A stretch of DNA of 64,000 nucleotides from positions 28,472,005 through 28,536,004 of the forward strand of contig OZ029917.1 of NCBI GenBank assembly GCA_964023275.1, given 5' to 3'. The DNA is from Norana najaformis (lineage: Eukaryota; Annelida; Clitellata; Crassiclitellata; Hormogastridae). How positions within the stretch are numbered: position 1 is the first letter of the stretch; each line of letters begins with the position of its first letter. This document shows positions 1 through 11,079 of the stretch, in pieces. A program made the position numbers and the translations under genes. The notes under the pieces are model-generated. The model was not told the origin of the DNA, ran no database searches, and saw nothing but the letters and a program-made list of their open reading frames with translations.

Positions 1-284
1 TTCACTGCTAGCTTAAAACAACAGTTTGGTACTGGTCATAGATTTGAGTTAACACTGATTTAGTGTCTGTGCATACTATTTAACAGTTTCAAACTTGGTC
101 ACTTTGCATTGGTGGTCCATATTAAGTGTAAATAAGGTCCTTTTCACTTTACCTTATTCAGCATTAAGTTGTGTTAATTTAGTTTTATTTTTCAAAGTGT
201 GTGATGAGAATGTATCAGTTGCACTTAAAGTGACTTCTTTCTGACTGAACTGTACTGTCAATATTTTAAATCCTGTGCCATGGT

Positions 285-400
285 CCAGGACCTTGGGATT
301 TATCCATTGCCAGCTTAAGGGGCTAAGAAAAGGAAATGAGCACCTCTCCTACATTCCTCGTGGGACGTGGATATTTATCTTACTTCCCAAATTTAAAGTC
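285..400 (+). repeat. SINE-like repeat, partial copy
   Basis: This stretch shares a block with sequences near 5905-6010 (opposite strand) and 60355-60455. The common parts are GTCCAGGACC, a TGGGATT block, TCCATTGCC and a GAGCACCTC block. The copies differ by substitutions and small indels, as expected for an old dispersed short element. The tRNA-like head seen near 6430 is missing here, so this copy is 5'-truncated. The SINE call is inference from repetition and from the 6430 copy. Confidence 0.5.
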
Positions 401-429
401 TTCATCATGAAGACTTGTCTGACAATCAT

Positions 430-1170
430 GACAACCTGACAATCTGACAACCTTGAGCATTAAGATGCAGTCTCTCTCTCTGTCTAAGTGACTGCCTTTC
501 TAACAGTTAAAGCACACTTCCCAGCATCTTAAGTCTCGCCATACACAAGAGCTCTTAAGTCTCATGTTCATCTTAACTCCATTGTTGTCTAAAGCTTCAC
601 TGATGTTCTGTCTCTTAGTAAGATACCCAACACCACAACTTCCCCTTGTCTGTCATCCTTTAGCCCCTGGATCAGGCTTTCGTATTCGTCGTGATCTTGT
701 CCATTTCATTCATGCAAAGGTTATTTGTGCCGACTTGCACTAATAACTATGATTTTGTTCACTTCTCTATTTCCAGAAGCATTTGTTCTATTATTGCCTC
801 TGGCCTGGATTGTGTCAACTCCTGCATATTGCATCTGCAAATTTCTCTTAATATGTCTTACTATGGAATCATACCAACATCAGCTTCTCCATCCTTCTAT
901 CTGATACTCTCTTGGCTATTTTCTCTTCTTTAAGCTGTTCTAATGGTCTCGAATTTTGATCTTGCACAGCATCTTTAGGATGCTTGCTACAGTTTCCTTT
1001 TTCCGCTAGATCTCCATCATTATTCTGATTGTTTCTTCCAAAGCACACAGGCATTACATCACAGATTCTGACTTTGTCAAAGCCTCTGAGCTTTTGGTAT
1101 CTGCTTCTAAACTGTTTTATAAACAGCACACTTTTCGAAGCAGCACACTTAACGCACGCTGCTTGCACTT
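430..1170 (-). pseudogene. LINE ORF1-like remnant with SGNH/esterase-type block
   Basis: On the minus strand, broken frames read VQVGTNNLCMNEMDKI and, further on, a GILPR-like and a HLN-like block. This order (VGTN near the start, then ILPR, then HLN..G) is that of SGNH-hydrolase (esterase-like) domains carried by ORF1 of many CR1/L2-type LINEs. The upstream part reads QKLRGFDKVRICDVMPVCFG. Several stops and frameshifts interrupt the reading, so it is a dead copy. No RT sequence follows in the expected place, so the rest of the element is absent or unrecognisable. The family call is by motif order only. Confidence 0.4.
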
Positions 1171-2739
1171 ATCAGCAGACTCACCCGTGAAACTGTCTGG
1201 TGGCGTACATGCCGCAGCCATTGCAAACAAAAGATCCTTCTAACTACACATTCGAACAGGAATAGAGGAAGGGAATGTTGTCATTAGGCTGTGATTGGAA
1301 ATTGATGAAGGTTCAAGGGCGACTGTCACTGTCACTATTGTGTTGACCAAATCGAAACAGCCGCTGTTGGTGCATGTGAGCACAGTGGCATGTTGTTGCT
1401 TATCGAAACTGCTGATGAGCTGTCTCTCACGGCCCAAGGGTAACCCAGGTTGTCCATGTGGATGCTTAGGTCAGGTTATTAATTGTAGGTTTTCAAAGAG
1501 GACTCTAAACTCCCAGAAAAACTTCATAGATGGTGGCTGAAATCCCGATTGGTAAATGGCAGCGATGGAGATCGACCTGCATCCTGTTCCAAAGGAACTG
1601 AGTAGCACCATAAAGGTGCTTAAGGTCCAATCAAATTTCACACACGAAGCATGCAGATTTTTCCCGTGGAAGGCAACGATCTCACTGCTTCCAGAGCGAG
1701 GCGTAAGAATGTCAGAATTATGACATGACACATCTAAGATGTAACAATCTTTAGGTGCCGATGTTGTAATGCAACATCCAAGACAGTGATGTCATGTCTC
1801 AAATACGACGAAGACATTCAGATCATGGCTGGTGATGAAGTCATGATAGGATCGTGTTTTCTACCAAGACTTTGGGCATTCCATGTCCAAAGGATGCAAG
1901 AGAGCTGCAACCCACTGTAGCTGCACCTAGGCCATTTCAATTGTTCACATCACTGTTGACAAAAACACCATTTACACACCCAGTAAGCTTAGACACAATG
2001 CAATGCTAAACAAGCAACTATGAAACAGAAAATCCTATTTACTAACCACACAAGCTCAACTAAGACAACCACTTATAAGCCAGAAGGTATAATCTGCCAC
2101 CACATATGGTTTTCCCAGTTACATGTATCTCAACCAAGAGATCAAAGGCTTGTAACATCAAAAAGCAGCAACTGTCAAATATATCAATTTTATATGCTCC
2201 ATATATAGATCAAGTAAAGTTACCCAAAAACAATATCTGTCAAGCGCTCATACCACATAGACCTCCTCTCACTGGTTATCCATTTCTCTGTGTTTCAGTC
2301 ACTGTTGTTGACTAATAAGTTAATTTTGGATAATAAGTAAAGCAGGTCTCTCAATGTTCATCATGGACACCTGTCCACCAAAAATTTGCTGTTACTTTTT
2401 TTACAAGTCCAAGTTCACAGTAGTGTAGTTGTAGCGATCCTCCTTTTTTAATTCGATTTTTGTTTTGTGGGTAACTGGTGTGTATAGTATTATGGTGCTT
2501 AGCCAGACTTATAATACATAGTTTAGTATGTTTAATGTATGTCTAGTATGTATATATAGTGATTTAGTAGGCAGAACAGCACCTAGGGATATAAGCTAGT
2601 TTAAAGACCACCCTAGGTAGATACTTAGGATTATTATTGATAAATGGCGACCTCCTGTGACATGATGACGGACTTGTTGCAAGCTTGAAAGTTACAAAGG
2701 CAAGATCAGTGGATGCTAGGCAGATTCAATTGACCGCCA
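1171..2739. other. Non-coding stretch, no gene recognised
   Basis: The open frames here are short, mutually overlapping on both strands and match no family I recognise. The stretch 2400-2700 is AT-rich. I see no tRNA, no simple-repeat array and no splice-bounded exon that I can support. Confidence 0.5.
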
Positions 2740-3167
2740 GGTACGACTGAATATTTTGCTACCAACTCCGATTCGTATGATATTACACCTGATGATAGTT
2801 CTCCACATGAATATTCCAACGCGCCTATTCCCGTCTTCCGCAAACAATCCGGCGATTTTCTACGATTTTTTTGAAAGTATACGATTTCATGTATTTCATG
2901 CACACACATCGACATCCGCCATTTGTAAATGCTATGCATCGCTGCATGTGACCTCCGGCTAGTGATATACACTCCGGGATTACAAATGGCGGATGTCGAT
3001 GTGTGTGCATGAAATACATGAAATCGTATACTTTCAAAAAAATCGTAGAAAATCGCCGGTTTGTTTGCGGAAGACGGGAATAGGCGCGTTGGAATATTCA
3101 TGTGGAGAACTATCATCAGGTATAATATCATACGAATCGGAGTTGGTAGCAAAATATTCAGTCGCAC
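2740..3167. repeat. Long near-perfect inverted repeat (188-bp arms, 51-bp loop)
   Basis: Left arm 2740-2928 and right arm 2980-3167 are reverse complements with only a few mismatches and small indels. The outer ends read GGTACGACTG (left) and CAGTCGCACC (right); the inner ends are GCCATTTGTAA and TTACAAATGGC. The loop is 2929-2979. Because of the symmetry, the open frames on the two strands encode nearly the same peptide, which is an artefact of the fold-back and not a gene. No target-site duplication is visible outside the arms. It could be a fold-back transposon, a hairpin-siRNA source or an assembly/library fold-back artefact. Confidence 0.85.
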
Positions 3168-3589
3168 CAAAAGTGGAGCTTCTGTCGAAAGAAACAGATC
3201 GGAATTCTACGCCAGTTCAGTCGAGGTACTTGTCTTCATTTCTGATGGAATGCGAGACAGCTTTAATCAACGTGGGAAGGAAAGTGTAAATTCACATGTT
3301 AATAAGAATAGACAAGAAATAATAGATAAGAAAAGTCCAATACATACTGGAATTAGGCAGGCTATGTCAATGGATAAGAAATTCTATTGTAAGGTCATTG
3401 AACTCACACTTTAGACTTTTTTTGTAATAAAATGTATAATCTTAAATTGACCCTGATTGTAATGAGCCATCATATCATCAAGCCTCTTACTCGGTTTGTA
3501 AGGCTTTGACAGAGTAAGACTTGGATTAACTTGCAAGTCAATAGTCGATCACTTATTGTAGTATACAAGCGGCTCAAGTGCTTACTAAA
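3168..3589. other. AT-rich spacer, no gene recognised
   Basis: Open frames running out of the inverted repeat continue to about 3414, but they have no recognisable domain. An AATAAA is present near 3427. I see nothing else that can be supported. Confidence 0.35.
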
Positions 3590-5096
3590 TATAGATTGCT
3601 AGCATCTCAGGTGTAATCAATACACTACAGTGAAATAGTTCAAATGGAATAACTGAAAGGGTGTGACTTCTCTTGCACAGTAGTATTTTGACCAAATCAT
3701 ATAGGAACTGTTGCAGTGGTGACTCTACAGGGTGTCCAGCAGTTGGTAAGGCAATCCACTCCATTAGCCACTTATGTTCATTGTAATGCTCATAAATTGA
3801 ATTTGATTTTAATTGATGCTTGTAAATCTGTTTCTGAAGCCAGTGATTATTTTGCATTACCCGAAAGGTTATATGTTTTTACTTCAAGTTCTCTTATGGA
3901 TGAGAAATGGGTTGAAGTACAGAGTGAATTATATCCAGGTGAATGAGTGAGGCAACTCCAGCGGCTCAGTGACACTAGATGGGTGTGTTGTGTAGTTGCT
4001 TGCCATACTATTCGTGATCGTTTAGATGCATTCTTATATATGCTAGAGGATTTTTGAGGGACGAAGTGCTGAAGCTAGGAGATTGTTGTCCTTGCTAGAC
4101 TTTAAATTTGTGCTATTTTTATGCCTATTTTGTAATATTCTGGGAAAGTTAATTATGTTGTCTCAGCTCAGCTCCAATCTTTGAGTGTTGACTTATCAGC
4201 AGCTGCAGACCTTGCAAAAAAATTTAACTGCCTCTTTCAAGGAAAATAGAGACGAAACAGATGCCTCCGAGGCAGAAGAGCAAAGCAAGAATTGTGACAT
4301 TGACCCAGTATTACCCAAACAGCGAATCTGCAAAATTCCCAGACACTTTTCCAATTCTACCGTTGATGAAACTGTGGGGTATTGTTCAGAAGTGGACGCA
4401 CAAACTGCATTTAGGCAACGTATCTACTATTCGGTTATTGATTGTATCATTCTGAATTTGAGAGACGATTCTCTAACCATTCACTTACTATTGTGATTGG
4501 TATACAAGCATTAGCACCAAAACATATGTCTTTTGAATTATGATAACATTGAATTTTTTGCACATCTGTATTGCAGTAACATTGAAGACCTTGGCCATGA
4601 AATTCCCCAAGTGAGGTGTTTGTTACAGCGTTCAGGTTCAGGTGCAACCAATGTGGCTACAATGTTAGACCTTGCTAGTTTTCTAGAACCATTTTAAGCT
4701 TGCTTTCCATGAATTGTACAGACTGTTGAATATAGCCATTGTTTTACTTGTAACATCAGCAGCCTTTGAGCGAAGCTTTTCTGCTCTGAAATTAATTTTA
4801 AGGTAGGCCTATTTACAAAGCACTATATCTGACAGATCTGTTTATGCAGTATAGCAATGCTCTTGATTGAATCTCTTCATGCAGAGTTGATAAATATGGA
4901 TGCTTTTTGTAGATGAGTACAGGTATTGCTTATATATCATAAGTTTTAAGTAAAGTGAATCAAATAGCTTGAATTCAGATACCTTGACAATGCAAATTGA
5001 AATTTACTGTTGAAAGATGTTAACATCCAACTGGCCCCCTTCAGGTTCTGTGGCCCCCTTGGCCCCTCTGTTGGGAAAACCTAGAGCCGCCACTGA
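3590..5096 (+). pseudogene. hAT-family transposase remnant (DUF4371/ZMYM-type)
   Basis: Broken plus-strand frames keep the order of a hAT transposase of the DUF4371 (ZMYM/ZBED-like) group: a TYVHCNAHKLNLILIDACKS block (3767-3826), LPERLYVFTSS, an RQLQRLSDTRW block near 3950, AFRQRIYYSVIDC near 4410, and a degraded dimerisation segment near 4740-4800 (PLSEAFLL, corresponding to SCERSFSALK). Stops and frameshifts are frequent. The downstream end, CTAGAGCCGCCACTG at 5082-5096, is the mirror of a CAGTGGCGG-type hAT terminus, so the 3' end of the element is probably preserved. No matching 5' terminus is seen, so the copy is 5'-truncated. Confidence 0.7.
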
Positions 5097-5346
5097 ACTG
5101 TTGATAATATCCGAACGACCATACACAATCTGTATAATCCGTAAAAAATGTTGATTTTTGTTGATCGATTGTAAAATATTTCATCCGTCACGGTCATTGT
5201 TCGATCTTTTTGTGTTTAATTTACACCTTGCACTATCTGGCTCCATTTCCATATACAACAACATGCCCAGTGAATTTAGCTGTTGGCTTAGCCAAATGAA
5301 CCAGTCGAGTGAACGTCGCCCAAATGGCTGAAGTAAACTCTGACGT

Positions 5347-5580
5347 TTATCGTAATCGTAATCTCGAGATTTTTACAGCGCCCAACGAAAGCCACGTCAC
5401 GGGGACCAGCCTATTCACAGGCACTCGGTCACAAGAAAATTGATAGGCAAAAAGGGTTCGGTTCCAGTTCAAGATCCAAAAGTCAGGTAGAGAGACGGCG
5501 TGGTACCTATGATGGGGATTGGGGCGGAGAGATAAGTGGAAGAAGGGGAGCGAGGATAGGATCTGTGAAAGAGGAATGGG
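5347..5580 (-). repeat. L2/CR1-like LINE 3' end (family A)
   Basis: On the minus strand this is the last codons and 3' UTR of the LINE family whose full copy is at 50486-54330. The hallmarks, read on the plus strand, are the (CGTAAT)n end, ACAGCGCCCAACGAAAGC, CAGGCACTCGGTCA and a GATAGGCAAAA block. The terminal GATTACG-type repeat marks the 3' end at 5347. The copy is strongly 5'-truncated and non-coding. Confidence 0.85.
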
Positions 5581-5586
5581 CTCTGA

Positions 5587-5705
5587 AGGGTCGTCCACAA
5601 AGGACGTCCGCAAAAATATGACCTTCTTTGGACCCCTCCATCCCCATTGTCCGCATTTGGCCTTACCCTCCCCCCTTTGCAGACGTCCTCACTCCAAAGC
5701 CAGTG
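5587..5705. repeat. GTCCGCA-rich repeat, also at 10315-10386
   Basis: GGTCGTCCACAAAGGACGTC at 5590-5609 has an inverted partner near 10360-10386, which on the reverse strand reads GGATCGTCCATAAAAGGAG. Both copies also carry GTCCGCATTTG and C-rich runs. They look like ends of one short DNA transposon family; the class is unknown. Confidence 0.4.
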
Positions 5706-5904
5706 AACATTAAAAGACCGACTTCGTGAAAAACGTCATGAATAAACTAATCATTCGATCTTATTTAGATGCACCATATTTAAAATGTCTAATAGTATAT
5801 GCTATTTAATAAAAACAGAAAAGTAAGCAAGTTTCCTACATCAATTACTACATTGAAAACAGCAAAAACTAATATATAACATATATATATATATATAAGT
5901 AAAG
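5706..5904. other. AT-rich spacer with a short (AT)n run
   Basis: A short ATATAT run lies near 5881-5896. No gene or recognisable element is seen. Confidence 0.4.
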
Positions 5905-6010
5905 TAAAAAAGTAAGTAAAGCATGTACGCTACCATATCTCCAGTGAGACGTAGGGGAGGTGCTCATCTCCTTTACTAGACCCTAGATCCGGCAATGGAC
6001 GAATCCAAAG
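5905..6010 (-). repeat. SINE-like repeat, minus-strand copy
   Basis: The reverse complement shares TCCATTGCC, GAGATGAGCACCTC and CCTACGTCTC with the block at 285-400, and ends in TTTACTTACTT, like the TTAC tail near 6828-6840. The adjacent 6030-6115 holds several near-repeats of TCCCGGATTC / CCCGGAAT. Confidence 0.5.
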
Positions 6011-6429
6011 GTCCTGTACCACTGCCAACCGTCCCGGATTCGCCTGGACAGACCCGGAATCGGCCTTGTGCGTCTCATTTCCCGGATTCATCCCAAATTG
6101 TCCCGGAATTTGGTGTAAATATCCATTTCACCAAATCTTCTTTTTTCACACACTAAACTCGAACAGCCGGCCGAAAATAAGTTTTACAGAGTGACCACAG
6201 AAAAGATGGTAGTTAGGTTAGTAGACCAAATAAATGACATCTGCAAATTGCATGCATCATGTATGTATATATGCACTGCGCTCGTGCTAGGCCCTGAAGC
6301 CTGGTAGGTTACTGGAATTTAATAAACGTTTTGCTCTTGAAGTTGATTCAAATTTTATGTATAGGCCACTTGTCTGTTAACGATTTGAGTCAAAGCATTT
6401 GACTGTAACTTTTAACGACGATTTGCAGT

Positions 6430-6845
6430 AGATCCTACATTAGGCTGACTCAGCATTCGTTACAGACGGGTTCGACTCCGTGTAACAACCCCGGGAAAGC
6501 TGTTTGCGCTCACGTGCCTCTGTCACCAAGCAGTATAATTTGGTGCTGGTGTAAGCTGGGAAGTAAACGGCAAGTCCTGCGATTCACTGGCTCTTTGTAG
6601 AGGATAGGGCTGCCAACTTTTGATTCTGCCAATCCGGGATGCCCGCATAGTCACTCGATATGTCAGTACCACTTTACCCTGTCTACATCCTTAGTTACCT
6701 TGTATCCTGATTCGCTTTACACATCGTCAGTACACGCTGACTGAGATCAATCAAAAAGGTTGCGTACAACTCGCCTACGATTCCTCGCTCAGTCGATGGA
6801 CATATGGCGTGCTAACAAATGCATTACTTACTTACTTACTAAACC
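6430..6845 (+). repeat. tRNA-derived SINE, fullest copy
   Basis: A pol III B-box-like GGTTCGACTCC is at 6467-6477, and a looser A-box-like segment (TTAGGCTGACTCAGC) lies about 30 bp upstream. The body TGTCACCAAGCAGTATAATT recurs at 60288-60307, followed in both places by a GCTGGGAAGTAAA block. The element ends in a TTAC repeat near 6826-6840. These traits fit a tRNA-head SINE with a tetranucleotide tail. The boundaries are approximate. Confidence 0.55.
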
Positions 6846-6931
6846 ATCCGTTGTTTTACTGCCAGAAATAGAAGTTGCTGCACTTTGAAAATTGTCTGAT
6901 TTCTCAAGTACTACTTCACCAAGACCTGGTA

Positions 6932-9125
6932 GGGGAAATATGTGTAATTTGGACCCCCTAACAAATATGTGCTTTTAAAGGGTTAAAGAATTTACTGAGT
7001 TCCAGGCAAAACATGCCCACACACCCTAGAGTAATATGTAATGAAGCAAATAGTTGTAGGTTTTATAGAAAATGTAAAAATTTAAGAAATGTGTTTTTAA
7101 AAAGTGGTCCAATTTGCACGACTGTCGTGTAAATTGAGCCTTTATGGTTCGTTTAAAATGTTTAACAAAAGTAAGCTAAAAATGATAGTATATTTTCATT
7201 AAAGACCAATAATGCTTAATACGTATCTTTCGAAGCACAGGTATGGGATTAACTATTGTTAAAACATGTAACACTGTTAAACTCTCAAGAAATATCTCTT
7301 GACCTACTTGAAAGTGTCATCTTTTCAAAATGCCTTCTGAAATGACTTTAAACTTTCATATAAGTCTAAGTAGGCTTAACTAACAAGACTAAGTGCACAG
7401 GTAGCTCAATTGATGCAGAAAATAAACTTGGAAAGTCTTAACTTGTGAATTTTTGCTGTATCTTCTTGAATGTCTTAAATTGTCATAAAATTCCAAACAA
7501 ACTTAACTCTCATGGAAAGTCTCAAAAACTTTCAGCACCATTAGCTTTAAATGCAAATGTCACAATAATAATAATCTGCATTTGTCAAATTAACACAATT
7601 TTTGTGAGCCCATCCTTCACAGCATTTACACTGGATGCAGTTTTCATTGTTATCATCACCAGAGAGAACACAATTTTGTATTTCTCCGATGAAACTGAAG
7701 GCACCCCTTGCCTCAGTTGTTTGGCCTTCTGCATGCCATTCTTCTCTGTAGTTTCGTTCGTGTTCTTTGACCTGGAGCTATAGCTCTTCCTTTCGCAATC
7801 AGGTATCAATCTGACTGAGTTCTTTGCACATTTCCTGTTCTTTGAACTGCACTTGTGGTTTTCCTCATAATTCATTGTCTGTTTAAGTCTACTTAGAGTT
7901 TTCTTTTGTATTTTGGATTCAAAAATACCTCTCTTATATGGTGACACAGTTGCACCTAAACTTGGTCTTTTCCTGGTTTTTGCCTTGTCATCATAAACTT
8001 TTTTTGGGTAATGGGCTGATGTCACAAACATCTATTCCATTTTCAGTTACAAATTATTCAAGAAGGTCAAAGAAGTGATATACTCTAGTTCTGTTGAACC
8101 CGGCGGCTCTTGCCAGAAAGGTTGGTTCTGCAGTACGCAGACTTATACTTGGGTGTCGCTTTAGAAAACCCTTCAACCATTCTTGCCCAGCCATTCTCTT
8201 TACCAAATTAAATCGAGTTGGAATCCTGTTGACTTCTGTAATTTGGAATGCTAGTTTCCTTAATGAAGTAGTATTCATCCCATAAAATCACTCTTCCTTG
8301 AAAGAGAATGCCATTCGAGTTCTTCTTCAACATCCACTGGTAAATCTCCCAAAAAATTTTTGAGATCCAACTGCCAACTTATTTTTTCCATCAAGCCTCT
8401 GTTTTAGCATTGATTTTGGCACTCTAAACTCTCTTGCAGCTTTATTTAACCCATATCCTTTATAGCTTAGAGCATCAATAGAAGTTGCCATAGAAGTTTC
8501 TGTCCGCTTTCCATACTTTCCTTTTGCTAATCGATCTGACCTCTTTTGGCATTTAACTTGGAAAAGTGTATGCCTATGTACCAAGCAAAACAATCATGTT
8601 TTAGTATGGACATTTATAAACCATGATTTTATGACAACATAAGACAAGTGACCATTTCCATGGAACTTATCACTTATGATATGTGGTACAATTTACACAA
8701 TAATTTGTGTAAAATGGACCGCAGTCCATTTTAAACACCAGCAAGTGGTTAATTTTACACGAATGCGAATAGTATGCAAATATTTTAAATGGACGTATGT
8801 GACTTGAGACTTGCAAGGGCCAACGTATATGAATAACAGGACTTTAAAAAGCTCTTTCGCATGTCTATCTCCATTTAGCTGTCTACTACTGAAAACTTCG
8901 CATATCTGACATGAAAGGGACACTGCTTCATTGCATCACTGAACACAATTTTACTTAAAGCGACGACTTACTGAAACTAAAGCTCTTGTCATCTTATCCG
9001 TTTCCGCACAAAAAAACAATGCAACTGCGCATGCGTTCGCGGCTTCCTCTAGTTCTCAGCTCTGCTGGTTTCGCTATATTAGGAAAGTTTCGATTTACAC
9101 GCTGGTCCAAATTACACGTTTCCCC
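6932..9125 (-). mobile_element. pogo-like DNA transposon, deletion derivative with TIRs and TA target site
   Basis: The left terminus GGGGAAATATGTGTAATTTG... (6932-6955) and the right terminus (9104-9125, reverse complement GGGGAAACGTGTAATTTG...) form ~23-bp terminal inverted repeats. Each is directly flanked by TA (6930-6931 and 9126-9127), the target duplication expected for Tc1/mariner/pogo elements. Inside, related subterminal motifs recur: CGTGTAAATTGAGCC near 7127 and TGTGTAAAATGGACC near 8704. The minus-strand gene inside retains the N-terminal DNA-binding and C-terminal parts of a pogo-like transposase but not the DDE catalytic core, so the element is non-autonomous. Confidence 0.85.
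7560..8593 (-). pseudogene. pogo-like transposase lacking the DDE core
   Basis: Reading from 8593 down, the minus strand gives a psq-type helix-turn-helix (LNKAAREFRVPKSMLKQRL, then GKNKLAVGSQKFFGRF). After a stop comes the CENP-B-type DNA-binding segment (MAGQEWLKGFLKRHPSISLR, then ARAAGFNRTRVYHFFDLLE). In pogo/Tigger-like transposases the DDE catalytic domain should come next. Instead, within about 40 bp the reading passes to a basic C-terminal tail (KTRKRPSLGATVSPYKRG), then to a Cys/His block with CIQCKCCEGWAHKNC spacing near 7580-7660, like the PHD-type finger at the end of some insect pogo-like proteins. An internal deletion therefore removed the catalytic core, leaving DNA-binding ends only. 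Frameshifts and a stop also break it. Whether it is expressed as a repressor-like peptide cannot be judged. Confidence 0.75.
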
Positions 9126-9129
9126 TACT

Positions 9130-10060
9130 ACTTCGCCTTGTTTGTAGTCGTCTTTCTGTCTTTGAATACGGATGTGATTGCGTTTTGCTGACTGGGTGGG
9201 AAAATACTGTACACACTGTGTTCACAGATCTGCTCTCCAAGGTAATCCAGCACAGAAGGACAGTAAAAATCAAATGGCATTTGTAACAACGTATGCCATT
9301 CGAAGCTTGTGAAGGCTGTAGATGCAGAAGAGCCAGCCTTTGGAAAAGTGATCCAAACTTTTCTTCACTCCTGTGAGCCGTACCATTAGTGATTCCTTTA
9401 TATGCGGTGTAATATGGCATCGGTGGCGGCAGACAGCGTCCATGAAATATTTCATTATAATTATTTTGATCTGCGCTGACCACAACATGCCACAACGTTG
9501 CATTTTATAATTTATGAACAATACTGGGATTGATGACTATACCATTCATCTTTAGGAAGCTTAATCTCAACTTTTCCGTTGCCGTTTGGCACATAAGAAG
9601 CTGTCGCATAATAGCCATCAGTTACAGTAGAACTTACACTTCGGCAAGCATTTCACCAGGTTTTTTGGAAGTTGTTTTTTTCAATTCTGCATCACTTGCC
9701 TTGCCACTAGAGTCTAGATGAGATCCGTAGTATCAATCCTGATAGGTCACGTGACAGTGGAGCCACGCGTCGCTCAACAGCACTGTATGCAGAATGGCCT
9801 GGAGCGTGGCATGCAATGAAAATTATTGCATCGAGGTTATTTTCACCGAAGGCACGATAGGCTGCAGAAGTTTTTGGAAATCTTGGCTTCTTATCAAGAC
9901 CACCGTCCACTGTGACTGTAACGATTGGCTTAACTGTTGCGGTCATCTGACGCAGCCGAGTCGAGGAACGGGACTGTTACTTATCGTATTATACGATTTA
10001 AGGCCCATCAGGTCTGCAGGAATCCAGTCCAAGTGTTAACGACTGCTGATGGGAGAAACA
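9130..10060 (-). pseudogene. Transposon-associated ORF remnant (DGGxDENPR-type family)
   Basis: Minus-strand frames keep a known but unnamed repeat-associated protein pattern: KPIVTVTVDGGLDKKPRFPK near 9910, then APGHSAYSAVERRVAPLSRDLSG near 9750, a DEWYS..SQYC..IIKCND..CC block near 9460-9540, and CLPPPMPYYTAYKGITNGTA near 9400-9460. Frameshifts separate the parts. I recognise the family from invertebrate genomes as a repetitive protein, probably a transposase, but I cannot assign a superfamily. It abuts the right end of the pogo-like element at 9125, so the pogo copy appears to have landed at the 3' end of this older copy. Confidence 0.5.
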
Positions 10061-10148
10061 CTGTCCCTCCCATACGTCTTCGAGTACAGACACTGGCTAG
10101 TGTCAGACACATAAGATATGGCACAGGTGCAAGGTCTTAGGCTGCTCA

Positions 10149-10210
10149 GTGGCGGATTTAGCCACAGCTGCGGGAGCAGTTCCCCCCTCCCCGGTTATAT
10201 GCAATGGAAC
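10149..10210 (+). repeat. hAT-type terminus, isolated
   Basis: CAGTGGCGGATTTAGCC at 10149-10165 is a typical hAT-like 5' end of the CAGTGGCGG type, followed by a C-rich run. No partner terminus at a sensible distance was recognised, so this may be a truncated MITE. Confidence 0.4.
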
Positions 10211-10589
10211 ATTACTAATGATGAACCAATGCAGTACAGAATGTCTGTCGTCTGACTGTAGTTGGTGTTTAAAGCACAGGTTGTGCTGAGAGCTATGTAT
10301 TTGTACCAAATATATATGCGGACGTCCGCATTTGCAAGACCCCTCCCCTTCCTCTTTGCGGACTCCTTTTATGGACGATCCCTAATGCAATTTAATCTTT
10401 GATTTGTTTAATTTTGCATATAGCAGCAGTATTTACCATATGAGACGGTCACATACTGGACATAGGATAAGTAAATGACGCACTAAGACATTTCGTCCAT
10501 TAGGCTACACATTGTAGGCCATGCATTTATTTCTATATGCCTATCAGCCTTTAAGACTATAATAATAAGCCTAGCAATGTAATTGTTTT

Positions 10590-10896
10590 ACGGCTTTGGT
10601 CTCCTCGTTGCCGGGCCGTAGCAACCTTCGCTCGGCCACTGAAGATCTCCTGTTTGTCCCTCGCATGCGTACCGCTGCAGCCCAGTCCAGAAGCTTTGCC
10701 TACGTTGGTCCCACTTGCTGGAATCGTCTCCCTCGAGAATTGCGACTTGAGCTCCTATCTCTCCCCCTCTCAGTGTTCCGCAGGCGCCTGAAGACTGTAC
10801 TGTTCAACAGTGATTTTACTTTTTCGGGTCGGAAGCACCTCTGTTGAGTTTATCCTCTAAGAGGCGCTTTATAAATCTCAAAAAACAATTACAATT
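10590..10896 (+). pseudogene. LINE 3' fragment (family B, L2-like) with end of RT protein
   Basis: The plus strand reads LRSATEDLLFVPRMRTA, GPTCWNRLPRELRLELL and FRRRLKTVLFNSDF, which is the C-terminal end of L2/CR1-type RT proteins (pattern GP.LWN.LP..LR, then F...LKT.LF). A stop follows at about 10845. The 3' UTR has GAGTTTATCCTCTAAGAGGC and a CGCTTTATAAA block, then an ATTACA-type tail near 10888-10899. The same tail type is at 33175-33226. Everything upstream in the element is missing, as is normal for 5'-truncated LINE insertions. Confidence 0.8.
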
Positions 10897-10914
10897 ACAG
10901 CTCTAGAGACAGAC

Positions 10915-10963
10915 ACACCGCGTGTGTGCGTGCGCGCGTGTGTGTGTGTGCGCGCGCGTGTGT
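10915..10963. repeat. (GT/GC)n microsatellite
   Basis: Alternating purine-pyrimidine run of GTGTGC/GCGCGT units, about 45 bp, potentially Z-DNA forming. Confidence 0.9.
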
Positions 10964-11079
10964 AGCCTTATGCTTACTAGGCCTGTAGTAACAATACTAG
11001 TGGTTGTCGTCATCGTCGTATGGCGATACATGCAACACCAAAAGCCATTCTTTCGAAACGCCGATGACACTATCAGCGC

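Noticed and set aside
2706..3170. Overlapping open frames of up to 154 codons on both strands
   Set aside because: They are mirror readings of the inverted repeat; the near-identical peptides on the two strands come from DNA symmetry, not from genes.
6430..6480. Functional tRNA gene at the B-box
   Set aside because: Only B-box-like and weak A-box-like words; no cloverleaf can be drawn, and the sequence continues into a SINE body.
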